Shown: one piece after another, positions 10,081 through 22,723 of the stretch
How the letters are laid out: each line of letters opens with the position of its first letter
Position numbering within the stretch: the stretch's first letter is position 1
DNA from: Pseudophaeomoniella oleicola
Lineage: Eukaryota > Ascomycota > Eurotiomycetes > Phaeomoniellales > Phaeomoniellaceae
DNA: 64,000 nucleotides
Direction: 5' to 3'
Assembly: GCA_003868215.1 (NCBI GenBank)
Contig: QWDQ01000048.1
Location: 62,001-126,000 of the forward strand
Made by a program: the position numbers and the translations under genes
The notes under the pieces: model-generated
What the model saw: the letters and a program-made list of their open reading frames with translations, nothing else
The model's database searches: none
What the model was told of the DNA's origin: nothing

Positions 10081-11884
10081 TCAAACATCAACACCTTTAC
10101 TCTTTCGCAAAATATACAGTTTGTCGCTCAAATACACTTCTGCCCACCATCCTTTCGTGACGCCGACTTCTCTCCACATCTCGACGAAGCGACTCCACAG
10201 CGCAGAGAGGGTGTTTCCGTACGTCTGACTGATGACGGCAGAGGTGCTGTCAGGACTTCTGTCGATGCCGGGTCTTAGGATGCGAGCTCCACCTAGGCCT
10301 TTGATCGTGTCTACTATCTCCCAGGCTCCAATTACTCGACGTGGTTCCTCGGCGATGACCCAGTCGAATTGATCCCAGAAATCCGGGGTGAGTTTGACGT
10401 CTTCGTCTTCGGACTTGTCGTAGATCCAATGTGTATCTGCGGATTGGATGGGATGTAGTTTCTGCTGGAAGCGAGTTACCCCGGTTTGAGTGCTAAGATT
10501 GTCGAGATGGACTTTGATAACGGATTGCGATTGATCCGCTATTGTATGGAGACTCCGTAGGGCGTATCCTCCCGGATAGTTGAGTGCTGAAACAGGAAGG
10601 AGTAAGGCGTGGGAGACAATGGCAGTTAATATTGATGAAGTCACCAAGGCGAGAGTGAAGAGTCCGAATACCGCAGATTTCGTTCGATGATTCCAGACGT
10701 ATGTGGCAGAGAGGGCTGCAGTGAGATTGAAGGTCGGAATGGTGTACATTATGAAGCGAGTTTCTTTATGGGGAAGTATTGAATACAGTGCTATGTATAG
10801 CATGTTCGGTAAGAGGATAGCAGCTGACGCGGCTCTCGTCGCTGGCAGAACGAGGGCAGCGATGATCAGAAGTATCACAAGAGGATTCATAAGCAGTCGT
10901 GGCAATGCAGATGTGAAGTACCAATACCAGGGTGATGTGCCCCACGCTGATGCTCCCTCATTGCCTTCCGGAGGGAAGATGTTGGAGAGAAATGCAGAGA
11001 GTTCCGGCCAAAGAGGAGTGCTTGACTGCCAGAGAAATGTGTCAATTGGGATAGAAAGCGCTAGCCCAACAAGAACGCCCATGATGCCAACGGGAACAAG
11101 GTCCTTTAGAAGACTGACTTGGCGGAGGGAATAGAGAGTGACCACATGGGTACCCAGAAGCAGAGCCAATTCTGAGCGAAATACAACACCAGCTACTGTC
11201 AACAAGAACAGTGCTGATTTGTATCTCCTCAAAGCTTGACTTCTAGCGAGAGGTTGCGGAAGTAGAAGACCTAAGCTGCAGGTGCCTTGTCCCATATAAG
11301 CTGTGAATGAGCGATGGCAGCATGCAGCACTTACTAATTGCAAATGCGAACATGTTGGGCAACAGACGAGAAGCGTAGAATATGACATGGAACTGAGTTG
11401 CTTGGATAATAATATACCAGATAGCCGTGACGGCACCAAAAACGCTCCTTACCCTTGAAGCGAAGAACATGAGAGCCAGGGAATTGAGCAGCCCGAGGAT
11501 GGCGCGAACTGGTTGCAGTAGTCAGTCGACGAGGCTGTGGTATGATATCGCATCCTTTTCGTGATCAATGTCGTGCGACCATGCTGACTTACCTAGCAAT
11601 TGTTTGTCGACAGTACTATTCCACCAAGTAACCGGTCTGGACAGCTCTGCCAACAGTAAAGCTCCTACAAAAGTCCGAGGCACAGCTCCTGGGAACGTCA
11701 TATGATCATATTTGGCCTGGAAGGTACTCGACACATTTTGGGTGGGAATCCCAGCAGTCAGAATATCGTGGACGGCCTGTATATTGAAGGATTCCTCCAC
11801 CTTGGTATGTGGTGCAACCCATGCGTGCAAGAGAACGAAAAGAGGTAGAGAGAGCAAAGCGATGGGGTATATGATGGCCTTCAT
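10081..11884 (-). CDS. ALG12: Alg12-type dolichyl-P-mannose alpha-1,6-mannosyltransferase (GT22)
   Basis: Exons from the right: 11884-11593, 11508-11335 and 11285-10081, with introns of 84 and 49 bp, give 556 residues. Alg12 adds the eighth mannose (alpha-1,6) to the lipid-linked oligosaccharide on the lumenal ER face. The first lumenal loop has the GT22 hallmark [15 protein letters not shown], followed by [20 protein letters not shown], which is characteristic of Alg12 within GT22. Many hydrophobic segments follow; [11 protein letters not shown] and the [12 protein letters not shown] motif are further GT22 signatures. The C-terminal 150 residues are a soluble lumenal domain. For intron 2, an earlier AG would leave only a 34-bp intron, so I chose the next in-frame acceptor. 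Confidence 0.9.
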
Positions 11885-13040
11885 GATTTCAACAATGGTG
11901 TATCCTCTTGCATATCGGTTACCTCAGTATGTGCCATTCACATGTTGTCCTTTCGCAGAAAAGGGTATAGACGCAGTAGGAGAGCTGTATTTGTACTACG
12001 TAGTATCCTGTCCCTGTTTGATGTGCCAATCTTCCCCACAAGATCTGAAGAGCCTCAATCTGTCGCCTGTTTAGTCCCCCAGGACATGTGCAACAACGTC
12101 GACTTCCTGCAGTCGTATTTCATTTACTTGGTCCTGGGCGCCTTCTCGCGACATTGGTCGCATACTCAGGATGCTCTTCTTCGGATTCGGTAATTTGATT
12201 TATGGTGAGTGTTGCTCCATCACATGGGCTCCAGTACTGGACTGATTCGACTAGTGATTGTCCTCATACTCAATGCGATATGTGTACTCTCGGAAGATCG
12301 ATTTTTGGCAAGAGGTAACGTGCGAAGACTAGCGATTACCCGTTCATCGTCTGATCATGGCATTCAGTTGGTTGGGGTAGGGTGCAAGCAGAACCAGGAT
12401 TCGGCGCAACCCAAGATAGCGGGATCAGAGCCAGAGGCGCAGATTTGATTGCCAGCGTTCGGACCGTTATGCGAAGTACGGATCCCCTAGTGATTGGAAC
12501 CAGACTCAGGGCTGACTTCGCAGTACCTTTGATTGTTATCAACACCGTCATAATACTCTACCTGCTGATACTTGGTTGAGGAACAATACCACATAATGGC
12601 TCGCAACAGCCTGTTACGAAACATAACTGTACATTCAGATGAGCACAACGATATCACAGCAAAACAAATCTTGAGTTACAAAGCTATGGCATTACTGAGG
12701 GGTTCAGGGAAAAAAGGACAGGGGGTCTAGCCTGTGAAGGAATGCATACTCCTATTTGTATGGTCTGACGCAACTCATGGCCTCACGAGTGGTTGACATG
12801 TACTTCCTTACAACAATCATGCCAAACTTTTCAGACGCTATGCCTCAAATCATATATCATGAAACCAGACGGCCATCCATGGCCGATATATCCAAAGCGC
12901 CAAAATACTTCAGATATTGGTATCAAAGAGCAAAATTCCGCTCGAACTGTGTTCACACTCTGACCTTGTTGCATCACTTCGCAAAATATGTGCAGCGAAA
13001 ATCGATATGTACCGGCGCGACGGAATATGATGTCGATCCG
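11885..13040. other. Intergenic upstream of ALG12
   Basis: Between the ALG12 start and the creB 3' end. It holds one copy of the TACTACGTAGTA palindrome. No frame above 98 codons and no recognisable gene. Confidence 0.6.
11994..12005. repeat. Dispersed palindrome TACTACGTAGTA, copy 1
   Basis: A perfect 12-bp palindrome in the ALG12 upstream region, about 110 bp before its start codon. It is one of seven exact copies in the window. Confidence 0.8.
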
Positions 13041-15360
13041 TCAGGAATTTGAAGAAAGCTTACCAAAAGACTTCTTCCGTAAGCTGAAACGGTTCCTCTT
13101 CTCCTTTTCTTTATCTGCATCCTTCTCCGTTGAGTCCACCGGTGTTGGATGCCCATCCCCTTCTAACACTGGTGGTATTGCTGGCTTCTCGGACTTTGAA
13201 ATGGAGCCAAATTTGGTACTTATGCTTTTACTGCCACGTCTGAAACGACTCAATCCGCTGGTAGAGTTGTCTTTGTTGCCTTCTGGAACCACACGACGGT
13301 CCTCTTCGGCTTTAGATGCTTTGCTCGCAGTGAGTGCAGCCTTGAGATCCGCCTCCTGTTTCTTGAGCGCCTCCCGATGACGGATCTCCGCCTCCCTACG
13401 CTGTTGCTTTTCGACCCTTTCTCTCTCTTTCTCAGCCGCCTTTCGGTCTTTCTCTTCTTTGGCCTTCTCTTTTCTCGATTGAGATTCGCTCTTCTTGGAC
13501 GTCGGACTCGTGACAGGTTGAGCGGCCTTCGGCATAGATTGGAAATAGTTATCCGGATGGAAGGTGCTTGGAGATGTCATGACTTGATCCAAATTGCCCA
13601 ATGCTGCTTCCATGGGATCTATGTTCTGTGTGTGTGCGTTTGGCGAGCTCTTAACACGTTGCAGATCTCCATTGGCATGGTGATGCGCGCCTAAGCTGAC
13701 GTGCTCGTCATAGCCATGCCATGATTCTTCCTTCTCTTGCTCCTTTTGCACGGCCTCCAGAGTCGTCTCTTGATAGAATAGAACATAAGCACAAGCCAGG
13801 CCCGGCCGGTCACCGAAGAAATTTCGGACATAACTCTTATCCACCGGCTCCACCATTTCATCATCAAACAATAGCCATCCACGATCTTCGGTCTTGATGA
13901 TAGCAACGTAATGACCATGATACGGGCCACCACCGATATGAACAACAACTGCGTAGAGCTCGTATAGTCTGTCAGGGTCCTCTGCATCATCGGTTGTGTT
14001 GAAAAGTCGTAAGTGGTAAGGATAGACAACCTTGTGAAAAAGTTTCTGTAACCTCTGTAGGTCTTCAGTATATTTAAATCGCTTCAAGTGCAATGCTAGA
14101 ATCTTCGGCAGCCTCTTGATCTTCATACGTTTCTCTGCCTCTTGAAGCCCTCCGCAATTGTCGCAGTGAAACTTGTTCCGCTCGCAGAGCATCTCTTCCT
14201 CCGAGAACCTTCGCAAACAGGAAGTCACTGATGAGTGTTGATCGAGATCGACGGAAAGATCTAGGAAGGCCTCATCTCTTTGGGACACGTTCTCACATGT
14301 TAGACATCGAGTCTCGGAAGTCAAGGTTCCCTCAAACAATTCGTGCAGCCATCTTGTAGAATTTCCATTGACGCTACTGCGCGGCATCGGAAGAGTCGAA
14401 GGGAATGAGACGCTTGAAATCGGCTCGTTCTCGAGCTTCCCATTCATTATAACAGCAGGCTGTTTATCAGCTGCCATTACACTAGCGTTTGCCTCCACAC
14501 TTTCAACCACCTGGTTCAATAAGAGGTTCAAAAATTCATGAGCATCCTGGTGCATTGATGTCCGAAACATTTCGTTCTCCTTTCTCAGTGTCTCGAGGAA
14601 TCTGACTGGGCTTACGATTCCCATTCTTGATTGGCTGACTACCACAGCCTCAAAGATATCTTTGAGAGAGGTGAACAGTGATTCTTGCATGCCGTATGCA
14701 GCGGAATTTTCGTAACTCATGTTCAATATGGGCCCTGCGAGTAAAGCTTGCTTCTTTTTGTATTCCGGAGAGTCTTTATCTTCAGGTTTCTGGTTTCCAT
14801 TGGTCATCGGCGCCCCGGGATTTCTCGCTGAAGGATTAGGTGACTTTTTAGGAGTGCCGTTCTGCTGTGTACTGGGAGGTGGCCGTGGAATTGCCTTTGC
14901 AGCTGCCGCATTGACAATGTCGGCTGACGATCTTCGGGGGTAATTAAGGACATTTTCCCGGAAAGGGACAGAATAATATAGACACTGTAGGATCGAGTTA
15001 CAGTAGCTGGATGACGGGTCAGAGCGTGTCTAGGTAGAAAGTAAGCAACACCTACCATGTATTCCCAAACTAGATCACACGATTAGCTCAGTTTATGCAA
15101 TACCGCTCACCGAGGGGCCTTACATTCTCCATGCCAAAAAACTTGTCGCTGCCATCATTTCGTACCGGACCGACAGCATTGCTTAACATCTTCTCCAAAG
15201 GCGTCAATGGTTGCGCAGCGGCATCCTTCTTCGCCGGCGATGCTCCTGCGCCGGTCGTCGGCTGACCCTGCTTCACTGGTCTCAGCTATGATTCACACTA
15301 CTCAGCTGTGGCGGAGGTGGGACGTACCGAGGTCTTCAACTTGCCGAAGAAGGACGACAT
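13041..15360 (-). CDS. creB: CreB-type ubiquitin carboxyl-terminal hydrolase (USP12/46, yeast Ubp9/13 family)
   Basis: Exons from the right: 15360-15328, 15285-15124, 15069-15056 (only 14 nt) and 15006-13041; introns of 42, 54 and 49 bp; 724 residues. CreB is the deubiquitinase in the Aspergillus carbon-repression network, acting with the WD40 protein CreC. After a short tail and SDKFFGMEN comes the Cys box [17 protein letters not shown], with the catalytic Cys at residue 70 split by intron 3. Then come [12 protein letters not shown], a zinc ribbon (CLTCEN and CDNCGG) and the His box [12 protein letters not shown] near residue 430. The last 200 residues form a highly charged Lys/Glu/Arg coiled coil typical of CreB. 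A GTAAGC just before the stop (13058-13063) could be an extra donor, giving a slightly different C-terminus. Confidence 0.92.
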
Positions 15361-18267
15361 TTTCGTGACACCGCTACAGGGCCCTCGACCTTCATGAGAT
15401 AATTACTGCCGACTCGAGCGACAACAAGGTATGCCTAAGCCTAGCTTCAAGGGACTTCAAGCGTTTCGTAACAACACCACAAGCGCTCGTCCTCTCATTG
15501 GCGAGAGGATGACGACGGACGTATCGGCACGACGAGACCAATGTACTCGTGAAGGCAGCAGCGGGGATGCCGCAACAGTCTGTGGGGGCGTAAAGTCGGG
15601 CGAATTGACGGATAGTAGACGGATCAAAAGAATATAATACAGGAAAACGTATCCAAGAAAACAGACTATATGCCACAGAAATAGATTAAGGCAAACTCGG
15701 AGCAATTGCTGTAAATGAGCGAAGAGAAAGAGAGGAGGATTGGTTGAGTAAGAATAGTGTGGTGAATGGAGCTGCCGGAGGAGTGGTTCAAGACGGCACG
15801 GTCGAGGTCCTGATCCGCGCAATGAGATTACGGACTTAAGTTGATGTAAGCGACGAGGCGACGAGGCGATAAGCCAAGACTGTTGCGGGTTAAACCTCGA
15901 TTGTACGTAGTAGTTTTAACTAAAGTTTGAGTCCCCTCACAACTCGTGCCATGCCTCGAGGGCCTAAAGTCTTAATAATGGTAGACGGTCTCTACTTATC
16001 CTTTGGGCGTCGCTCCAGTGGGAGGTGGATCAACATTGGGGAAAGACTTTGTTAGGAAAGTTAGGCAAAGAAAGGAAGTGGAAGGAACGGCATCGCAAGG
16101 CCTGAAGGTTACCTTAGGCTCTCCTTTATCTTATCTCGGACAGAGGCTCGACTCCATTCAAGGCCGATTTTGACTTGTGGATTGGAAATCTCAGTTGCAC
16201 ACCATCGCTTGTGGGTGCGAGAAAACAGAACAAAACAGCATTTCGGAGAGTTGGATCGAATCTTCTTGGCTTGACATGGTTCATCAGGCTCAAAGACCAG
16301 AATGACTAGGGATCCAGATGGTCCCTGATGCTTTACATGGTCTGGTGTCTGACAGCCATTCGATAAATGTTTCAATTGTGCAGGGAGTGAAATACTGTCG
16401 CATACAAAGCCAATGGTCAACGCCGAAAACGCCAACCCCATATCCATTGGGCCAAGTTGCATACACCCCGGTCACACGCATGGCGCTGACCCCGAGGTTA
16501 CCTAGTTTCAAGCGTGCAGGCCAGGAGGACGATCCGGTGGTGAAACCTAAAAGAGAATGTCGTTTCAACTCGCTCCATCTGCTTTTCCATCGACCCCAAG
16601 CAGCGACAGACAAGGAGAAAGAAGGAGGGGATGGTATTGTGGGCAAACCCTTTTTGGTTATGCCCTATGTGTAGACTCCCGCCATCTTCAATTATCCAGA
16701 GAAATTACAGATCGAGTCGATGGCACGGAATACCGGTGGATGCGCAAAGGCGTGACCAATCAGCCGTCTAAAAATACCCGACGATGTCCAGTCATGGCCA
16801 TCATATGAGCATCTCGATCACATCCTGGTTCACACTATTAGGCATCTCAGAAGTTGTTGATGGTCAGAGCAGTGGATGGATGTCATAGATGGTGGCATGC
16901 AGTGTTGCTTTTACCCGTCCGGCTGGATCGATCAACCTACTTGCGGTGGTTTCCAACGCACGTTTTCTCATCAGCCATGACCATAGTCTTTCACTGTATG
17001 GAGATATAAGAGGATGAAGGCACCTGAGCCAAGCTACCTGGACTATAGAGCCACCTAAGATGAGATTGAGTAGGAGAGACATCCCATTTGCATCTCAGGC
17101 AGGATTGAGATACAACAACGATTTGCACTGTAACTACTGTCCAGCGAGCCAGGTACCTATTTGACACAGCAAGGGCTATCCTCTTAAGTTGCCTGTCTCC
17201 GGTCGTGCCTAATTTGGGTTTGCCCTTGTTGCGGGGTCGCTCCGAGGTAATGGTAGCCAACAGAATAGCCACAAAGCAGTGATTCTAGAAAACCAAAGAA
17301 AAGGAGGAGTATGGAGGAGTACGGAGTAGAGTGTGTGCACGTTGGCATAATTGATCCTAGACACTTACCTATAACCGCCTAGCCTGGAGTATATCCATAG
17401 GTAAACGTCGACTAACCTTTAAGATACCACAAGTACCTCTTTGCGAAGGTGATCTCTCTCAACAGTACATGGTCCTCTTTTGCAACAACAAAATATGCTA
17501 GATGATGTCTGCTGTATGCAGTCCCAGGCTGATTCGGGTATATGATAACAATACTCACTGAACGTACTGATGTTCACATCCTCAGCCGGAGTTGCATAGT
17601 ATAAGATCAATCCTGATTCGGTGAGCCTGCCGGAAGAACAAAGAAACCCAGCCATATTCGCCCCCGTATGGCCAGGTGCTACATCTGTACTGAAAACACT
17701 TTCTTGATGGAAGAGGGTTAATATCAAAAACATGGACTCGAACACCCATCTCCCTTGTTTAGTGACTAGTAGTAGGAGATATTGCCATCTACTCGATCCC
17801 CTTCAGCATCACTGTGAGGATACTGACCTGCTCTGACCATTTGTCCAGCTCAATATCATCCTTTTGCGAAACCAGCAGCGCAAAGCGGGCAAGAGATTAC
17901 GCTAAGGGGGTCTTCGTAGTGATTGCTTACAAAGTTCGATTATGCCCGTACATTCACAATAATCATCCACACGATCATCCGTCAGAGTGTATATCCTCAC
18001 CTATACCTGCCACCTTGCTGAAATGTTCGGATGTCAAGCCGATAAGTGAAAAGTGGCGCTCTGATAAGTAATGTACCGTAGTAGAGCCCGACCGTGCTCC
18101 GTCGATCAGAACAAATTGATGCCCAAAGCTGTTTTTTTGATGACTCCAATTCTATAGATTTTTGGAGACACGCAATTGACAGTGAACATCTCCATACAAA
18201 GTGTCGCACATGCAAATTATGAAGTCAAGGCGGTGATAGCACCTGATTTATTGCAAAGCCCACGTGT
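15361..18267. other. Long divergent intergenic region between creB and HTS1
   Basis: 2.9 kb between two divergently transcribed starts. Small frames (up to about 120 codons, for example 16290-16646 on the minus strand) show no motif, and their overlaps on both strands argue against coding. A GACGAGGC-type short tandem sits near 15853, a half palindrome TACGTAGTA at 15904-15912 and TACGGAGTA at 17320-17328. Long 5' leaders or a noncoding RNA could lie here; I cannot show either. Confidence 0.5.
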
Positions 18268-20038
18268 ATGAAGCTGTATCGCTCTCTCTGTAACGCTTCT
18301 ACCGTCCTGGGACGTCCTTCGATTCGATCTTCAACCTATTTTCACCGCAGGCCGACTTTTGCAACAGCATTTCAACACTTCTCTATACAAACATTACATG
18401 CACTCGACGAGGTAGACAGGATGCCAAAAGAAAAGACGAACTTTCAATTGAAGGTGCCGAAAGGCACCAAGGATTGGGCTGGTTCAGATGTCCTCCTCCG
18501 CGACAAGATTTTCGACACCATCTCCAAAGTCTTCAAACGCCATGGCGCCATGACTCTCGATACCCCCGTCTTCGAACTCCGAGATATTCTGGCAGGAAAA
18601 TATGGCGAGGACTCGAAGCTCATCTATGACCTGCAGGATCAGGGCGGGGAGATTTGCAGTTTAAGATACGATCTAACCGTTCCATTTGCAAGATGGCTGG
18701 CAATGAACCCGGACGTCAAAAATGTCAAGCGCTATCATATTGCAAAGGTGTACCGCAGAGATCAGCCTGCCATGAGCAAGGGTCGGATGAGGGAGTTCTA
18801 CCAGTGTGATTTCGACGTCGCCGGTGCCAATTACGATCCAATGCTCCCCGACGCAGAGGTGTTGAAGATCATAAACGAGGTTTTTGAGGGTTTGGGCTGG
18901 CACAATCAATTCACTATTAAGCTAAATCATCGCAAAATCCTCGATGGTATTTTTCAAGTGTGTGGCGTGCCTACGGACAAGCTCAGACCGATCTCTAGCG
19001 CTGTGGATAAGCTCGACAAACAACCATGGTCAGAAGTCAAGAGGGAAATGACCGAGGAGAAGGGTCTGCAGGAAGAGGTCGCTGACAAGATTGAAGGCTT
19101 TGTCACACTCAAGGGCGGACGTGAACTGCTAGAGAAACTGAAGGCTGATGAATCTCTTCTCTCGAATGAATCAGCCAAGCAAGGACTAGACGATATGGGG
19201 CTGTTGTTCGATTACTTGGAAGCTTTTGGTGCATTGGACAACATTTCATTTGACATGAGTCTAGCACGAGGTCTCGACTATTACACAGGTGTCATCTACG
19301 AAGTCATTACAGAAGGCTCAGCACCAACTTCGGCCCCTCAGGGTGGAGAGACAGCATCGCAGCTCCAGCAATCGTCCAAGAAGACCAAAAAGCCTGATGC
19401 GGATGAGGATAGATCTGATGATCCATCTGTCGGAGTAGGTAGCGTTGCTGCAGGTGGCAGATATGACAACCTTGTAGGTCGTTTCTCACCGAAAGCACAA
19501 ATACCATGCGTTGGCGTCTCATTCGGTGTTGACCGGATCTTTTCGATCACGAAAGCCAGAATGGAAAAGCAGAACCGCATGTCAGTCCTACGCAGTAATG
19601 AGGTTGATGTCTATGTAATGGCATTCGGCGGGAAGGGTTTTGATGGCATGTTGAAAGAACGTCTTGCGATTTGCAACAAACTGTGGAGTGCTGGCATTAA
19701 GGTATGATCCTGTGAAGCGTCTTCCTGCAATGTCGCTAACCCTCGTCAAGGCTGAATTCCAGTATAAGGTTAAGCCGAAACTACAGAACCAATTCAAGGC
19801 CGCAGAAAACGGTGGTGTGCCTTTTGCGATTATCCTCGGGGAGTCAGAGCAAGCTGCTGGCCAAGTAAAGATCAAGGAAATGGGTCTTCCAGATGGTCAC
19901 CCTGAAAAGGACGGGGTGCTTGTTAGCCTTTCAGATATTGTAACGGAGGTGCAAAAGAGGCTGGAGAAGAGAGGCGATAGTAGTATCGAAGCTATCTCTA
20001 ATGGACTAGGTAGTGTGAAGGTGTCAGATAATGCATAG
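18268..20038 (+). CDS. HTS1: Histidyl-tRNA synthetase, probably mitochondrial and cytosolic
   Basis: Exons 18268-19701 and 19751-20038 (49-bp intron) give 573 residues. This class II synthetase charges tRNA-His with histidine. Motif 2 is seen in KVYRRDQP...[10 protein letters not shown], the histidine-specific HisA loop in [13 protein letters not shown] (about residue 334) and the second histidine motif in AAGGRYDNL. The C-terminal anticodon-binding domain starts near DVYVMAFGG and continues through the second exon. The first 51 residues are Arg/Ser/Thr-rich without acidic residues until near their end, and the second in-frame ATG at 18421 starts [19 protein letters not shown], the normal cytosolic N-terminus. 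Yeast HTS1 makes two isoforms from one gene in just this way. A charged low-complexity insert ([15 protein letters not shown]) precedes AAGGRYD. Confidence 0.94.
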
Positions 20039-20365
20039 CCTGTAAAGACTGGTGATGATGATGAAATACGAACAATGAATCAAACCCTGTACCTGAGTGG
20101 TCATAACAACTCAGATATAAGAACTACTCGGCTTGCAATACCATCTTTGAGGATATCAATATTGCTATTAGACCTTGATATCGATACGCTCGACAACATT
20201 CTTGTTTCATGCCTTGTTACCGAGGTAGGCAAAGCTCGAAGGGGGCTTTCTGTGGGGAAGTAATGCCGGAATATTTCCGTCTACGACCGTGGTACTCGAG
20301 CTCGTTTAGAAACCCGGTTACACTGCGCTTCAGAGGTCGATGCTTGCACTGGTGCCATCAGAGAT
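20039..20365. other. Short intergenic between HTS1 and COQ6
   Basis: 327 bp containing the HTS1 3' end and COQ6 promoter. No repeat or gene is seen. Confidence 0.6.
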
Positions 20366-21928
20366 ATGATTTGGCTATGTCGGCCTGCGACGCATTCATT
20401 GCGCAATGCATTCCGGTCAAGGCAAAATGCGCCTCTTTTGCGGCGTGCGCTCTCGACTGCTATCGGCCAAAAGCCTGAAATATACGACATTGTCTGCATT
20501 GGGGGTGGGCCAGTAGGTCTGAGTCTTGTGTCGGCACTCAGTAAGTCTCATTGGCGTCTGGAGAAGTTGAATAAGTTCTAACATTACACTACAGAATCAT
20601 CCGCATCTACGTCTCGGCTTCGAATAGCGCTGGTAGAAGGTCAAGATCTCAAGAAGCTGGAAGCATGGGAACCACACACCAACGAATACTCCAATCGTGC
20701 TAGTAGTTTAACGCCCTCGAGCGTATCATTTTTGAAAGATACGGCGGCATGGGATTATGTAGAGGAAGGCCGGATTCAACCTTATGACGAAATGCAGGTT
20801 TGGGACGGCGCAAACGGTTCACGAATTCAATTCGACTGGTTGGTGGAAGCTCGGAGCTACAACAGTGCACCACAAAACGTGGCAACTATGGTCGAGAACG
20901 CGAATTTGACACGGGGGCTGTTGAATCAATTAAAAACGTTCGAAGGCGATGGCTTAGACATATTTTCACAGACTCTTGTTTCTTCGATAGAGAACGGCGA
21001 AGACGACCCAGAAAATTTCAATCTTTCCACATGGCCAGTCCTGTCGTTAACATCGAGCGGAGGGATGGGCTCACCTCCGCCCATTGCAGCGAGGCTTCTG
21101 GTTGGTGCTGACGGTGCTAACAGCCCTGCTCGTGCGTTTGCGGGGATCGCTTCCAATGGATGGGACTACGGACGGCATGGAGTGGTTGCTACACTTACTC
21201 TGTCTCCTGAAATGGACATTTTCTCGGGAAACGTCACAGCCTACCAGCGCTTCCTACCAGCTCTAGGAGGACCCATTGCCATTTTGCCCCTCCCAGATAA
21301 TCGAGCCTCCCTGGTGTGGTCAACCACTTCCCAGAACGCAGCTTACCTTAAAGCGCTACCCCTGGAGACGTTGGTAACAATGATCAACGCAGCCTTTCGA
21401 TTATCTATGCCGGATCTCAAGTACATGCTGACGCTTCCTACATCAAGCCCTAGTGCTCACGCAGATGAAATGACGTGGAGGCTACCTCACACTGTTGTAC
21501 CTAACCACACCCCGCCGCTAGTGACTGAAGTACAACCCAGCTCAGTTGCTTCTTTTCCCCTGAAATTTAGGCAAGCCGATACTTATGTCTCACCCCGAGT
21601 TGCGTTAGTTGGAGACGCTGCTCACACTGTACATCCCTTAGCAGGGCAGGGGCTGAACCTTGGTTTAGGAGATGCCAAAGCTCTAGCTTCGACTGTAGCA
21701 TGGTGCCTCGAACGTGGTGCAGACATAGGCGACATCTTGTCTCTGGAGCGCTACAACAGACAACGATGGGGCGTTGATGCAAAGGTTGCTGGCGCCTGCG
21801 ATTTACTGCATAAGGTGTATAACACCGAGAGCCGGGCAGTGGCCTGGGCCCGGGGCCTTGGTCTCGAGGCCATCGATGCGATTCCATGGGCTAAAAGTTT
21901 CTTGATGAAACAAGCACAAAGTGGGTAA
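20366..21928 (+). CDS. COQ6: Coq6 flavin monooxygenase of ubiquinone biosynthesis
   Basis: Exons 20366-20540 and 20595-21928 (54-bp intron) give 502 residues. Coq6 is the mitochondrial FAD enzyme that hydroxylates C5 of the ubiquinone ring precursor, within the CoQ synthome on the matrix side of the inner membrane. The N-terminus up to LRRALSTAIG is basic and lacks acidic residues, fitting a presequence. Three class A flavoprotein motifs are in order: YDIVCIGGGPVGLSLVSAL (Rossmann, FAD ADP part), LVGADGANSPAR (DG motif, about residue 250) and ALVGDAAHTVHPLAGQGLNL (GD motif, about residue 420). The Coq6-typical NEYSNRASSLTPSS and DMSKYM-like region is represented by EYSNRASSLTPSSVSFL. The intron splits the Lys codon just after the Rossmann helix. 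Confidence 0.92.
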
Positions 21929-22723
21929 TTGGACCTTGCGACGTTAACACTACACTTGTGGAAGCACCTCCTTGATGTCACAACTCCCGCTCTCTGCCTG
22001 AGGTACGGAGTCTCCAAACCTGGAGATCAAAAACCTCATCTCTTATACATACGACCTCAAACTCTCGGAACAGCATGCCTATTTAATCCGCACGAAACCT
22101 TCAGCCGAGGCAACCGTCATTGCGAACTCGTTCAGGGATGAAAGACCGATTCTTTTGACCGACGTGTGATTCATTGTACCAACGGTGGGCTTGGAATTTC
22201 CCCGCTACTCATTCATACCTTGACTCTCGAGAATTGAAGGACATTCACAAACGTCCAAAAATCCAGAGCTCGAACTCTTATCTCCATCTCGTCACAACAC
22301 TCGGAAAAGGAATTTACCAATTACAGAAGGAGGAAGAGGATTTAAAAATTAGCCAATTGATCAATTTATCAAAATCATCATTTATGTATCGGGGAATTTT
22401 GGGTAAAGGGACACAAAAAAGGGTCGATCTCATTGCAATATGTGTTATCAGCCTAGCACGTTAAAAAGCAGGTTTCAGGGATCTCTTCTCCCCTTGTTTT
22501 TGTCTCCTCGTCTCATGGACAGAGACAGAGATGACTCAACTCAATACTAATTAGTACAAATATACTCCTTTTTTTTTCGAAAGTATAGATAGCTTCTTCT
22601 GATCTGTCGGTGAAGCCCTCTTTCTTATCTTTTTACTCAGACTATTTCCATTCTGCGCGATTTGAAACTAATTACATACCGGGACCAAGATCCCACCGTA
22701 TTACTCCCCCCACCCCCTCTATA
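21929..22723. other. Convergent intergenic region, partly AT-rich
   Basis: Between the 3' ends of COQ6 and the GH127 gene. Positions 22290-22400 are clearly AT-rich and a run of nine T lies at about 22570. No gene is seen. Confidence 0.6.

Noticed and set aside
16109-16674. Overlapping 117-118-codon frames on both strands between creB and HTS1
   Set aside because: Mutually overlapping frames of similar length on opposite strands, no recognisable domain, and no codon bias to prefer either.
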